Source of the DNA: Chrysomallon squamiferum
Taxonomy: Eukaryota > Mollusca > Gastropoda > Neomphalida > Peltospiridae
NCBI GenBank assembly: GCA_012295275.1
Contig: CM022665.1
Coordinates: 38,838,795-38,902,794, forward strand
Length of the DNA: 64,000 bases
Direction of reading: 5' to 3'
Position 1 is the stretch's first letter, and every line of letters starts with the position of its first letter. A program made the position numbers and the translations under genes. Below are positions 25,022 through 37,680 of this stretch, piece after piece. The notes under the pieces were generated by a model. The model was not told where the DNA came from. It worked only from the letters and a program-made list of their open reading frames with translations, and made no database searches.

Positions 25022-25552
25022 AAAAAGAAAAAAAAAAAAGAAGTGGGAAGAGCAAAAAAATTCCCGTTAAAATGCGGTTAATTGAGATAAAACAGAAACA
25101 TGTGAAATAAAATAATGTCCATTTTCTTTCCAAATTGCTGTGATTTGATACATGAAACTGATTCCGGTTTGTTTGTGTTTTCATAATTAAACAGTGTATG
25201 TCAAATAAAAATAATATAGACGACGACTAGAGGTACTAATAGTAGCAGAATCTGTTATCATAGTTACACTACTACTACTACTACTACTACTGCACTTACT
25301 TCTACATAGCGGATATGACTATGTTACTTTAGTTATTACGTCAGATATAATTCCTGCTTACATAGTTATGACTTAAATAATTATTGTTCTTATTTATTTA
25401 CTGTGACTGAAGGATAGAATTTCTTTGAATATTTATTATATTGCATTCATAATTTTCAGTCGGTGAGATTTGAAATGTCTTGTTTATTATTAATAATAAT
25501 AATAATAATAATATTTTTATTTTTACCAACATTCATATTTTTACCAACATCA

Positions 25553-25593
<41 letters not shown>

Positions 25594-25880
25594 AATGAAA
25601 CGAATTAAAAACGAGAAAACACAAATGGATTCCAGTTTTCACAAACTGAAATTATGAATGTAATAATTGTAAATCTATAACATTTTAAAACAGTTATTTC
25701 CTTCAGTAAAAGTAATAATAAATAAATAAATAATCATTAGTAGTAAGGATAAATCATGCCAGACATAAGTATTTTATCTAGTTATCTACATTTAAATTTT
25801 AATTTAAATACGTTTTCTTTATTAGCGTATAGAATTATTTACCTCATAACAACTGATATTTTTATACCGAGATATCGATA
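24688..25880. other. Non-coding with A-rich and triplet tracts
   Basis: No gene seen. It contains an A-rich tract at 24,988-25,039 and (CTA)n at 25,268-25,291. AAT (25,490-25,513) and ATT (25,555-25,591) runs could pair with each other. Confidence 0.6.
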
Positions 25881-26036
25881 AGTATTTATTTGTTCATCCA
25901 TTCATGATAACATTTATTCATTCGTTCATTTATGCATTCATTTATTCACTCTTATTTATTTTCACATTCATTTATTCATTCATAATACTCATTTTTTATT
26001 CATTCAGAAATTCATCTATTCATTCATTCATTCAAA
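25881..26036. repeat. Degenerate ATTC/ATTT tetramer repeat
   Basis: Irregular TTCATTCATT-type steps with TTTA interspersed; a decayed tetranucleotide array of about 150 bases. Confidence 0.85.
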
Positions 26037-26573
26037 AATTATAACCAGAGGGCATCATGCCAATGACATAAATAAAACCAGTATTTGAAACGTATCTTTT
26101 CTGCAATGAAACATTAAATTTTTTTTTATTTTTTATTTTTTTTTAAATTTAGTTTTTTTTTAGTTCATAAAAGTCGCATCCTTTTTTTTTTTTTTCTCTC
26201 TATTTCTTTTTAAAAATAATTCTTTGTTTTTGCTGGACAACTACTAAAATGTGTCAGATGTTTGGAAAATTTTTGTCTAGAACAGTTGTATTCACAAAAT
26301 TTTCAGTTACCATGGTTACAGGGTACTTGAGCCGTCAACGGCATAGAAATGCGACTGACGACGTTGGCCAAGAAAACCTCTTCAACATCGGAAGCGACGC
26401 ACATGTATGAGCTTAATCGAACAGCTTCCAAGACAGAATTTTTTTTTTTTTTTTTATCTTTCTCTCATTCTTGTTATGAAAGACAAGTGAATTGAAGATG
26501 ATGAATGCAAAATATGACTAAGATATATTTGGTTTTTGTTATTACGCCTTGTCTGTTTTATTGTATTTTATGT
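26037..26573. other. T-rich DNA with a small balanced island
   Basis: T tracts occur to about 26,210. A balanced island at about 26,270-26,430 follows, then a further T tract near 26,439. No gene seen. Confidence 0.55.
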
Positions 26574-26602
26574 TATTATTGTTTATTATTATTATTGTTT
26601 AG

Positions 26603-26647
<45 letters not shown>

Positions 26648-26716
26648 TTAATTTTTAATATTATTATTATTATTATTATTATTATTTATTTTTATTATTT
26701 CTTGTTTATTTATTCA

Positions 26717-26747
<31 letters not shown>

Positions 26748-26768
26748 CGTTATTATTATTATTATTTA

Positions 26769-26822
<54 letters not shown>

Positions 26823-26836
26823 ATTATTATTATGAA
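26574..26836. repeat. Long (TTA)n region
   Basis: About 260 bases dominated by TTA triplets with short TTTA and TTTTTA interruptions. Confidence 0.97.
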
Positions 26837-27127
26837 GAAAACCATAAAATAAAAAAATCTCAACGATTTTAACATTTCGAAGTTTTGTTAATTTTTGGTT
26901 TGTTTGATGTTTTTTGTTGTTTTTATTTTTTACGACTATTATTATTTTAAATTATTTATAAAATGTTTAAAATGTCATTCATTGCTATTGTTACAGATTG
27001 TTTCGTTTTCACCTTTGTGATTATTTAAATTGTTTTTATGATTAGTTATTATTTCACAAAAATGTACAGTCTTTGTTGGAACAATTTAACTTTCATAGAT
27101 GATGTCTTTATTTTTGTCATTACTAAA
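26837..27127. other. AT-rich DNA
   Basis: No gene or notable motif seen. Confidence 0.6.
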
Positions 27128-27129
27128 CA

Positions 27130-27168
<39 letters not shown>

Positions 27169-27337
27169 GTTATTGTTATTATTGTTGTTGTTGTTGTTGT
27201 TGTTACTGTTGTAGCTGTTGTTGTGTTGTTATTGTTATACCACAACGTCCACTGCTGATACTACTACTACTATTACTACTTTTACTGGTATTATTATCAT
27301 CATCATTACTAGTACTAGTATACTATTTATGAATAAA
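27128..27337. repeat. Compound triplet repeat TTA/TTG/ACT
   Basis: TTA then TTG then ACT/ATC triplets. The Tyr/Cys/Leu-rich frame across it is an artefact of the repeat. Confidence 0.93.
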
Positions 27338-28689
27338 ATGCATCATAAATAAATAAATTATTTTAAAATCAAAATCACTATGAATTATCTGGTTAAATTT
27401 TTTTTTTTTTTTAAATGTATCCCAATAAAATAATTATAGTCCACTATAACCCACTGCTATAAACTTGATTTATATGAACAGAAAGCATTTAATAGTATCA
27501 ACCCTATTTCCACAAGCTTACTCTTCTTAGAATAGAAAAGAAAAGAAAAAAACAAAAAAACCAGTTATAGATTTTATTTTTTATTTTATTTTATTTTTTT
27601 TTTTTTTTCATTAATCATCAACGGATTCAAATTTTAGACGGAATGATGTTTACAAAATCTATGCCACAACATTTAACTGTACTTTTAAAAAATTAAACTA
27701 ATAATTCGACTGAATTAGTTGTTGTTGTTTTTTATTTTTTTTTTTTTTTTATATTTTTTATTTTTAATCCACAACCTTTAGCGGATTACGCAGCAAATTG
27801 CATTTAAATTGCGTTTCTTTATTTCGCCTAATTTTCTTCATTTCATTCGCACTGGGTGCACGCACGTGTGTCTTTATTAAGGGGGGATTGACAACGTGCC
27901 TAGAATTCACCGCTAGATGCAAAACATTTTGGACGCTTCATTCATTCTTTCCTTCTTCATATACGTAGAAATATTAATGCCATTGTAACTCACCGCTCAG
28001 GTGTGCAAACTTAATTATCGACATGGTCTGGGTTTCATTTTTTTTTTTTTTTTTTTCTGTTTGATTTTTTGTTATAGAGTTTTAACCGCATCTTAGGAAA
28101 AACAAAAACCGAAAAAAGGTAAGTTTTTTTTTTTTATTCAAGATATCCAGCATGGAGCAGGAGAGAGATGTCAAGAGCTTTTAGCTGGGTCGATTGGTAA
28201 AGACAAGAGTTGTGGTTTACACGCCAAACACAATGACAACAGGTACTGGAGGAAACCGCATTGATTAAGTACGTTTTCTGTCGTGTTTTTCTTCGTTTTT
28301 TTTTTTTAAGACAAAGTACGACAATTACCGTAATAATTGTAAGCCTTAATTTGTTCTTTCCATCCCAGGAGCCAAGTCGATACGAACCAGGTGAAGTTAT
28401 TGAAGATTAGCACAAGAGGAAGTTCGTTATAGGTGTAATTAAACAGAAATATACCGAGGTTTTGCATCGAGTGGTGGAAAAGGAAAATGTCAAAGAATAC
28501 AAATGTGACGACTTGTGGGTTACAATAGAATAAAACATTAAAATAATAATAAAGCTTCCATAGAACGGAGGATGAAGAAATAAATCCACTAATGTCGCGT
28601 TAGGTTTTCTTTATTTCCACGCGAAGTCTGTATTTAAAAATCAATTTATAGCCAGATGTATCAGTTTAGACAGCAATTATGAAACTCAG
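27338..28689. other. Non-coding, no gene recognised
   Basis: T tracts occur at about 27,590-27,610, 27,730-27,750 and 28,040-28,056. Two higher-complexity islands lie at about 27,780-28,040 and 28,130-28,680. Neither has a recognisable coding motif. Confidence 0.55.
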
Positions 28690-28713
28690 ATTACTATTAT
28701 TATTATTATTATT

Positions 28714-28784
<71 letters not shown>

Positions 28785-29164
28785 CATCGTCATCATTATT
28801 ATTATTATTGCTACTGGTACTACTACTACTACTATTATTATTATTTTTAATTTTGTCATCATCATCATCATCATCATTATTATTATTATACTGCTGCTTC
28901 TGCTACAACATTTACTACTACTGCTACTACTGCTGCTGCTACTCCTCCTACTACTACAGTTATTATTATTATTGTTATTATTATTTTCATCATTATCATT
29001 ATTATTACTACTACTACTACTACTACTATTATTTTGTTACTGTCATCATCTTTATTATTATTACTACTACTATTATTATTATTATTATTATTTTTAATAC
29101 TGCTACTACTGCTAAGACTGATGCCTCTGCTACTACTATTACTTTTATTATATTTCTTATTTTC

Positions 29165-29222
<58 letters not shown>
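28690..29222. repeat. Compound triplet repeat region, 530 bp
   Basis: ATT, GTT, CTA, ATC and TTA triplets follow one another for more than 500 bases. Because the register is kept, frames stay open on both strands (Leu/Tyr-rich on plus, Thr/Ile-rich on minus). They show repeat composition only, so no gene is called. Confidence 0.95.
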
Positions 29223-29223
<1 letters not shown>

Positions 29224-29510
29224 TGTGAGGGGTGGGATTTGTTTGTTTTGTTCGTTTTTTTAAAATTATGATTTTATTTATAGGTGGCGACCAATAATGA
29301 CTAACAATAAAGTATGACAGTAAAATCGTACAAAAAAAGTTCACAAAAAAGTGAACCGGTAACCATAGATTATCTGTTACAAAAATATAGATTTTACTTG
29401 AAATATGGAATTTAAAATCATTTATATCTTCTTCTGTGAAAGAACATGGTTTAATTTTTCGAATTCATAATGAAACAACAATTATTAGTGAAAAAGTGAA
29501 TAAAATATAA
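29223..29510. other. AT-rich DNA
   Basis: No gene seen. Confidence 0.6.
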
Positions 29511-29554
29511 ATTATATTATATTATATTATATTATATTATATTATATTATATTA
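29511..29554. repeat. (ATTAT)n pentamer array
   Basis: Nearly nine clean pentamers. It is the reverse-complement type of the array at 30,174-30,226. Confidence 0.98.
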
Positions 29555-30037
29555 ATAATGTGCAACACTATAATAGAGCACCGATAGCAGTAAAAAAAAA
29601 AATAATAATAAACAATAGTTTTGAAATATATTAAAATGTATTCTGCAACTAAATCTAAACATAATATTTGATGCATAATCATACCTACTTTGTTATCGCA
29701 TTAATATTGTTTTCAAAGGTTAATAACTCAATGAACTGTATTTTATATAAATATGATTCTAAGAGAAAGATATTTATTATGAAAATAATCACTGAAAAAT
29801 TCATTTTATGTAGTGTACATGCATGCGCGCACGAGTATTTGCAAGTCTAATGAGCTGTGCATATGTGCATGACTAAGTGCATGCATGTGTGCTTATGTTC
29901 ATTTTTAATGTGGTTTTTTTTTTTTTTTTTTGTATTTCGTTTATTTTTCCCCTCCTTATATGCATTATTCATCTTCATAATAAACATCATTTTTATCATT
30001 ATCATCGTTAGCAACAGTATCATCGTTATTACTTTTG

Positions 30038-30083
<46 letters not shown>

Positions 30084-30173
30084 GGTATGATGGTCTTACT
30101 GTTGTTAATGATATTGTTATACCTTTAATATTTATTCTTATATAATTATTTCAATTTCAGTGTCCAAAATAAG
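29555..30173. other. AT-rich DNA between inverted pentamer arrays
   Basis: A T tract lies near 29,914-29,930 and a TTA run at 30,038-30,083. No gene recognised. Confidence 0.6.
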
Positions 30174-30226
30174 TAATATAATATAATATAATATAATATA
30201 ATATAATATAATATAATATAATATAA
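30174..30226. repeat. (TAATA)n pentamer array
   Basis: About ten clean pentamers, reverse complementary in sequence to the array 620 bases to the left. Confidence 0.98.
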
Positions 30227-30716
30227 ATCCATGGGAAAAACCCCACAAACAAATACAATTTTAATATCAAATTTAATTAAGTTAGGCTAACCGCCTAATC
30301 CGCTCTAAAAACATATCACAATCGGTAAACAAAACAAAAATGGCGACGAATTCACGGCCTTGTATCATAGATGGCGCAGCTAATCTAAATGGCCGCGAGG
30401 TACGACAGCTGCATTTCTAGACAATCTGTGCTCGTGATTTTTCCATCCTGGTTCTAACGACTTGATCTAATTGGACAGGCAAAACATGTAATTTACTGGG
30501 GTTCAGTCAGCCATAATTGACTGCTTGCTTCCAACAACAGCGCGATGGATTTAGTCGAGCGAGGTCCGCTTTTATACTTTGAAGAACATTTGATTGCAAT
30601 TACAGGAAGTTAACTTCTCCCCGAAATAAGCTTGATGGTGAGGCCATTGAGACGACATTCCCATACGCTGGCTAGAGCTGAGTGTTTGTGTAAATAAATA
30701 TCTTAAGAAAATTTAG
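30227..30716. other. High-complexity non-coding island
   Basis: At about 30,290-30,700 the composition is balanced and free of simple repeats. It includes AAAATGGCGACGAATTC and AGATGGCGCAGC near 30,340-30,380 and CCATAATTGACTGC near 30,511. No long frame is open on either strand. It could be a regulatory element. Confidence 0.4.
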
Positions 30717-30717
30717 T

Positions 30718-30797
<80 letters not shown>

Positions 30798-30798
30798 G
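30717..30798. repeat. (TTTA)n-(TTA)n compound microsatellite
   Basis: TTTA tetramers passing directly into TTA triplets. Confidence 0.98.
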
Positions 30799-31121
30799 AT
30801 GTTGTTATTATGGATGGAGCTAATAGGTTTCTTTTCTTTTTCTTTCATTCTTTATTTATTAAGTATTATATTTAATCTTTTAACAATTATTCCAGTATAC
30901 AATATGGCATTAATTTTGTAAGGGGTTTTGGGGTGGGTTTTTTGTTACCGTTATTAAAGAAAATGAGGAAAACAATAATTCAAATTATAGAGGTCTATCT
31001 TAAAACCAGCTCTAAGTGTAATTATATTAGTAATTAGTTTAAACAGAGACATATAATAATGACATCAAAACAACAAACCCCACACAACTACAATAATAAC
31101 TACTACAACAACAACAAAATC

Positions 31122-31166
<45 letters not shown>

Positions 31167-31271
31167 TAGTGTTATATTTTTTAGAAACTAGTAGGGTTTT
31201 TTATTTACTTCAAAATATAATTCACAATTTTACTTCTTCATTATATACACTTTTTGTAGCCTGAAAAAATG

Positions 31272-31306
<35 letters not shown>

Positions 31307-31518
31307 TGGAGGGTAAGGATGATTACTGAAATAATATAAAAATTATATTTGTTTTGGTGTGTTGTTTCTTTTATTTTTATTTATTTTTTCTCCACTTCTT
31401 TTTATTATTAAACTCAGAATATGTATCTTTTTCAGCATAGAGAGAACAATAAAAATAAAAGAAGTAATGTTCAGAATTACATTACATTATATGTTTTATT
31501 ATTACCTATATAATTATT

Positions 31519-31524
<6 letters not shown>
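30799..31524. other. AT-rich DNA with two AAT runs
   Basis: AAT runs lie at 31,123-31,167 and 31,270-31,302. No gene seen. Confidence 0.6.

Positions 31525-31602
<78 letters not shown>
31525..31602. repeat. (CT)39 microsatellite
   Basis: Uninterrupted CT for 78 bases, followed by a short GT run. Confidence 0.99.
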
Positions 31603-31606
<4 letters not shown>

Positions 31607-31667
31607 ATGTGTGTGTGTCCAAAAACACTGAACAACAATAAAGTAAGAAACCGAAAGTCCCGTTATA

Positions 31668-31670
<3 letters not shown>

Positions 31671-31709
<39 letters not shown>
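31671..31709. repeat. Poly(T), 39 bases
   Basis: Uninterrupted T run. Read on the minus strand it is a poly(A) that could be a retroposon tail, but no target-site duplication was found. Confidence 0.98.
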
Positions 31710-31710
<1 letters not shown>

Positions 31711-32318
31711 TGCACGTTTATTCAATATTAAAAGGAAAAAGAAATCCAATCTATTCGCAGCGAAATTGACAGATATCTGGGACCGCTTGCTTTCGGGGTT
31801 GTCAATTTCTCAATATTATCATCTGGTTCTAATAGTCTTGTGAAAGATTGATGATCGTGGATTCAATATTCGCACCACTTCTTTGTTGACCCATCGGGCT
31901 TCGACGGATATGAAATAGCCCAATGAATTTCTGAGTGAGGCACATTTAACGTGAAAATGGTCTGGCCACTTGAGAGCGAAGTGTTGGCTTATTCCATTAT
32001 CGCTCTGATGGAATTCTCAATTCTATTTCAAAGTGACCATGAAGAGTATTTTCTTTGCGTAATGAAATATACTTTTCCAAGGTGATGCGCGCGCGCTCGT
32101 TCGTTCGTTCCTGCCCCGGGCTTTTTGGAATATCTAGGAAGGATGCGCCCGATATTACAGTTTTGAATCGTACTCTTTTAGTTTAGTTTCAAAAAATGAA
32201 AATAATAATAATAAAAAAATGTTTTCTTAATTATTGTTGTTGATGTTGCTGGGTTTTTATTTTTATTTTTTAAATTTTTTATTAATTTTATTATATATGC
32301 TGTTATTACTATAATTAT
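31710..32318. other. Balanced island, no gene recognised
   Basis: Higher-complexity sequence at 31,740-32,170 with a GCGCGCGCTCGTTCG stretch near 32,089, then AT-rich DNA. Confidence 0.5.
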
Positions 32319-32345
32319 TAGTATTATTATTACTAATATTATTAA

Positions 32346-32395
<50 letters not shown>
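32319..32395. repeat. (ATT)n microsatellite
   Basis: Irregular then pure ATT triplets. Confidence 0.97.
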
Positions 32396-32396
<1 letters not shown>

Positions 32397-33330
32397 ATAC
32401 TGTGAGAAATTTTCTTAAATTTTATAATTCATAATTTTTTGTTATTTTATTTGTATTGTAGCTCTTGATTTAAAAAAAATATATATATTTATTTATTTAT
32501 TTATTTATTATTTTTAAATATGGTTCTTAAAAATGTGATAAAATTTTAACTGATATTAATGTAAATAATTAAATAAATGTACAGCAAATAATTTAAAAAA
32601 AGAAGATTAGCGCATATATGTAATGTTGACGAAAAAGTGACAATAAAAATAACAGTAAAAATAATTAACAATAATTTAAAATTATAATAATAGTGAGTCT
32701 TTTGTGAAATATATTGCAAATACTATCACACGAAAATTTATTATTGTGATGTTATATGGATGTATTTATATAATAATTATGTAAGGCAATTCAGGACCTC
32801 AACCTTGTTATTACCAATTGTTTATTTATTTTTATTTTTATTTAACATGTTTGCGAGAAGTTCTAATCTAATGAGTACAGAACTGCAGACACACAGATTT
32901 GAAATTATTGATGTGGCGTACATCACCGAAGAAAATTTTTAAAAATTTGTTGTTTGCATTACGAGTTTCTCGGAACATTTGTCATTTGCAGTATATTATT
33001 AAAATATAATTTATTGCAGATGATCTGTGAAACAGTACTTAGTAAAATGTAATGAATGTTACTGAAATATTTAGTGAAACCACTTAATAATCGTTAAGTT
33101 CAAGTCAAAGTTTTATTTATTTATTTATTTTTTTTATTTTTTATATTTTTAAATGAAGTAGAACAAAATGAGAAAGCATGTTCGTTATTTTTTAATTTTT
33201 TTTAATTTATTTATTTTTTATTTTTTTTACTTTTGATATTTTATTTTATTTTTTTGTTCTTATTTTATTATTATTTTTTATTATTTTTATCTTTATTATT
33301 ATTTTTTTTTTTTTCGCTTATTTTTTTTAG
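32396..33330. other. AT- and T-rich DNA
   Basis: TTTA run near 32,490; T-rich low-complexity stretch at 33,112-33,330. No gene seen. Confidence 0.6.
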
Positions 33331-34663
33331 GCTAATGATTTCTGATCAAATGTGGCAAACGTGCATCTTTTAATACATTAAAAGCAATTTCTATTTATTA
33401 TTTTAAGCGCTATGCATTAGTGATTTAAACGTTTTTGCTTTCTCAGAACTGTTACATGTTATACCCTAAGCCGTTTTCATTTTTAATGTGCATAAACACG
33501 CGATATTCTTTTTCATCGGTTACCTAATTCTGGTGAACATTTTAAAAAGTATCTAAAATTTTAAAATTACCTCATTTAACATCTTTGTAAGCTGTTAAAA
33601 AGCCATATCGATTTCACATCGTCATAAGCGCATCTGTGCTACGTAGATAATTAATGTTTAATGAAGTTACAAAACGCGATAAACGAATATGGTTAATAAT
33701 TAATGGAAACGAGAATCGAGCACACAATCGCTGCTCTTTAACGAAGTCACACATCTAGTTTTCTATTCTTTCAGTCAACCCCGCCACCAAAACAACTGTG
33801 CGCATTTGGATGTTTGATAAAAACCATCGTGAACTTGTATCTTCTGAGATATATCATTTTAATCAGAATAAGCAGCATAACACCAAATTATACATGAAGA
33901 TTAAAAACCGGAATATTATCATGAACAGCATTAGAATGAAATTTTTTAAAAACCAATATATTAATATAATATTGCCATTTATTACATTATCTCAACGGCT
34001 AACCAACAAACACGCCTGTTTAATATCACGTTCCACTGCTTTACAGCAAAAACCGCATCATCGAAGATGCAAATAAGATGCAAGAACTGTTACTCTTTGC
34101 GAGCACCAGAGCCGCACCAACTCTTTCACCGCTACACAACAAGAGATGATCCTTGTTTTTCTTTGCCTCTCTTCACCGAACCAGCGGACAAGACAGTTGA
34201 ATCTTTCAGACCCATTGTCACCACTTCCGCGATTCTTTGTTTGGCTAGAATTCCTTACGTTTGCATGGCCTCTTGGTGCTTGCAAGTGTCGGACATTGCA
34301 ATCGTCAGAGAGATGTTCTTTGCTGTAGACAATAATATCTTACGGACGACTCTGCGCTCAAGGTGATTCCTATACAACTGGCATAATTACGCCCAGAAGC
34401 CCTATACTGTTGTAATTTCCATCTCTTATTCATTAAATGAACAATTTTTGTATTTAAAGACTGAGTCATATAGACACCGACATTTTATTACTGCGGAGTG
34501 TTTCTGAAATGATGTGCACGCTGAAATAAAATTAAATCATCTCGAGTTTTTCATCTGCAATGAAAGCATTCCATCTGGCGCATAACGAATTGTGAGCAGA
34601 GCTTTTCTGTCTGACGTGGCAGATTAAGAATGAGTAGAGCAGTTTTAATAATTCTTATAAGAA
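33331..34663. other. Higher-complexity stretch with unassigned frames
   Basis: Two overlapping plus-strand frames (33,798-34,076 and 34,067-34,366, 92 and 99 codons) and a minus-strand frame (34,058-34,285) are open here. The second plus frame starts with a true ATG. A strong acceptor-like sequence ending TATTCTTTCAG lies just before 33,776, and AAGGTGATT near 34,362 resembles a donor. None of the translations shows a domain, a signal or a composition I recognise. This is unassigned sequence, not a called gene. Confidence 0.35.
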
Positions 34664-34691
34664 TTTTTTTTTTTTTTTTTTTTTTTTTTTA
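34664..34691. repeat. Poly(T) tract
   Basis: Uninterrupted T run of about 27 bases. Confidence 0.97.
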
Positions 34692-36278
34692 TTAATTTAA
34701 GAATTTAAATTAATTTTTATTATGTGGAAAAAAATCCAGAGTACGCAACTGAAAGCAGATGACTGTTATTTTCAGAAGTTTCTAAATACCAATTAACTAT
34801 TTATTTATTTATTTATTCATTCATTCATTCATTTGTTCATTTGTTCGTTCGTTCTTTCATTCATTAGTTAATTAAAGGTTTCATGTTTAATTTCAGTATA
34901 CATCTATTGTTTGTTTATAAAATGTATCAGATAACGAACAGTCTATATTTCCTGTAAATCTCAGCGATGTTTTAAGAACGGTCAAGGGAGAGAATTGGCG
35001 GAATGTTTGGCATAAAAAGTAGATCCAGTTTTTTTTTTATCCTAAGATACAGAAAAATTATTTACAAAACGTCTTCACTAAATAAATTAATAGAAAAAAA
35101 AGAGTAAAACTTGGAAACTATATATTAAGTAGTTGATATTTCTGCCACATGTTAGACAATCTGATACGACGAACATTAAATATAACTGAATATATACGAT
35201 TATATTTAGAGATTTTATAATTATGGTATAATATTATGATTTAAAAAATATATATATATTACATAATTCTAAATGCAAAAAAATTAACATTCACCATCTC
35301 TCTAGACTACTTTAACACTGAAATCTCTATAAGAAGACCATATATGAAATCAGTGTTCGTACAAAATAGTCCGGCATAGTTCGAAACGAAGAGCAATTAT
35401 CAGCAAACAAAAGCGTTACAAGATATCACTTGATGAAACTCGAGATTGAAAGGCCTTCTACGAAACGTATCAGTAATTACAGTTTGCCAGCTCTGCTTAT
35501 ATTTTTGGTCTCCGTTTTACTCGAATGCAAAGCCACAACAAAGAAATCGCTCTTGCCACAGGTGTAGCCTCTTTATCTACAACTGTACGGAAAAGGCAGC
35601 AAACCAGCAACTAATGGCTACTTGTAAACGACGTGACAATCATCATCAGAGAAACGACATTCGGGAGCTAATTAGGCTGAACGCTGACAACAGGTCCACA
35701 TCAAAGTCCGTAGTTGTTGGCACTGACATGAAACTCTCCAGGACATTTTGTTTGCTTCTTGAAGAATCTCATCAAAAGTCATGAAGATCTTTGAGAAAGG
35801 TCTTCCAGCCCCCAAAGTGAGCCTCAAGTAGACACGATGGCACACAAGATCTCTTATCTTTGCGACGCTGCTCTTTCCACGCCCGGTAAGAGAGTTCGAC
35901 ACTTGGCGGATCGTGTTTTCTGGGGCTAATGATCCGGAAACGATCGTTTGTTCTGAGATTCGTACAAGAATGCCAGCATGAATACTTACGTGATTGTTAT
36001 TATCATTTCTTAGTCGTTAGCTGATAAGCAGGTGTCGTTTGAATATATATATATATATACACACCACTGATTTTAGTGTCATTTAATTGTATGGTTTATT
36101 ATATTAGTGTAATAAGGTAATGGGTGGGTAACAGTTTAACGAGGCACTATATGGCTTGTACTGTATTCTACAGAGTGAAACAAACTGAGAATCTGAGCGA
36201 GTGAGAAAATGAATCAGAACATCGCTGGTTGATTGTTGTTATTTTCTCTTTTGTTAGTTGATGATTTCTTTTCCATTT
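34692..36278. other. Non-coding, no gene recognised
   Basis: A TTTA/TTCA tetramer run lies at 34,797-34,866. A high-complexity island occupies about 35,280-35,990, with a frame of about 112 codons at 35,446-35,784 that lacks an initial ATG and has no recognisable motif. A TA run lies near 36,044-36,059. Confidence 0.5.
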
Positions 36279-36347
36279 TATTTTATTTTATTTTATTTAT
36301 TTTAAGTTCTTTTTATTTATTTATTTATTTATTTATTTATTTTTTAG

Positions 36348-36396
<49 letters not shown>

Positions 36397-36420
36397 GCTG
36401 TTGTTGTTGTTGTTGTTATA
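36279..36420. repeat. TTTTA/TTTA/TTA/TTG compound microsatellite
   Basis: Four successive simple-repeat types in about 140 bases. Confidence 0.97.
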
Positions 36421-37680
36421 ATTTATATTTTATGTTTTTTTCTTTTCTAATGGTTTTTATTTTTATTTGGTTTTGTTTGTTTGTTTAATGTCAATTAGAG
36501 TTTTTGTTTGTTTTTTTATTTACATTTTTTCTCTCCCATTTTTATATATTTATTTCTTTATTTATTTAATTTATTACTGGAAAAACCATTAATGGCTTCA
36601 CCCTCTTTTTTTCGCGATGCACTTTGATCAACAATTTCTTTTCTTTACTTGTGTTTACTCTCTAATTTTCACTTTTTTCACTAATAATAATTCCTTTCCA
36701 ATTAAATCATTGCTATTAATTTTTTTTTTTTTTTTTTTTTTTGTTCGCTAATAAAATGTTTGTAAAATGCAATCGTCCAACTCTGGCTAAACAGAAGAGG
36801 TCAAAATCGTTGAGCAAAGTAAACTTGTTCTGGAAGCCATCAAACTAAATCTTCAAGTAAACATCCGATCGGATGTACAGTCGCGGTACTTAGTGGAAGA
36901 CAGAGATTAAAATTGTTTGAATTGTCCAGGCAACAAGTACGTATGTTTTCAGAGTTCGTACAAGTATCTGGCAATGGTTTTTATGTTTGTTGTTTTATTA
37001 TTTGCTGTTATTTGGTGTTTTATATTTCATTTTACATATATATTTTTTTTTTTGTTTCATAAAAATAATAAAAAATAAAAAATATTGTTTAAATATGTTA
37101 TTCACAATATGTCTTGAAATACGCGCGTGATGGGTTTATTTATTGATTTGACTGGATGTTAATTTTGATTTGATTTATATTTTTATTTTAATATTTTGTT
37201 GTTGTTGTTTATTTGATTCGATCTGATTTAATTTATTTTATTAATATTCATTAATAATTAAATTATATAAGCTATAAATAAATTAATATCACGTATTTCT
37301 AAGCTGTAGAATAAAATTATTTTTTACACAAGGGTATGTTTGTTGGTTTCAATACCACACGAAAAATCACCGAGACTTTTTGTAAGTTAAGAATATACGG
37401 CTTAAAATACAAAATCTCAATATTATAATAAAATACCACACGAGCAAAACATATGAAGAAGCGCGAGATTATTTTTAATAAAGTACGATTCAGTCGAAAG
37501 CCTTCAGCCAACAATATCCTATATTACTCTCTTTTTTCTTCGTAAAAAAGCGATGTTAATATAGCTAGACTTTTAAACAAGATTCTGCAACATTAACAAT
37601 TTTAAAAGCATCAGACTTTAAACACTTCAATTTAAATATTTTAATACCTCGTTAAAACTGTCCTTCGAGCTAAAAACAAA
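36421..37680. other. AT-rich DNA
   Basis: T tract near 36,720-36,742, a small balanced island at 36,765-36,970, otherwise AT-rich. No gene seen. Confidence 0.6.

Noticed and set aside
28679-29263. 194-codon Leu/Tyr-rich frame
   Set aside because: Made wholly of TTA/TTG/CTA/ATC triplets, with a Thr/Ile-rich frame open on the other strand.
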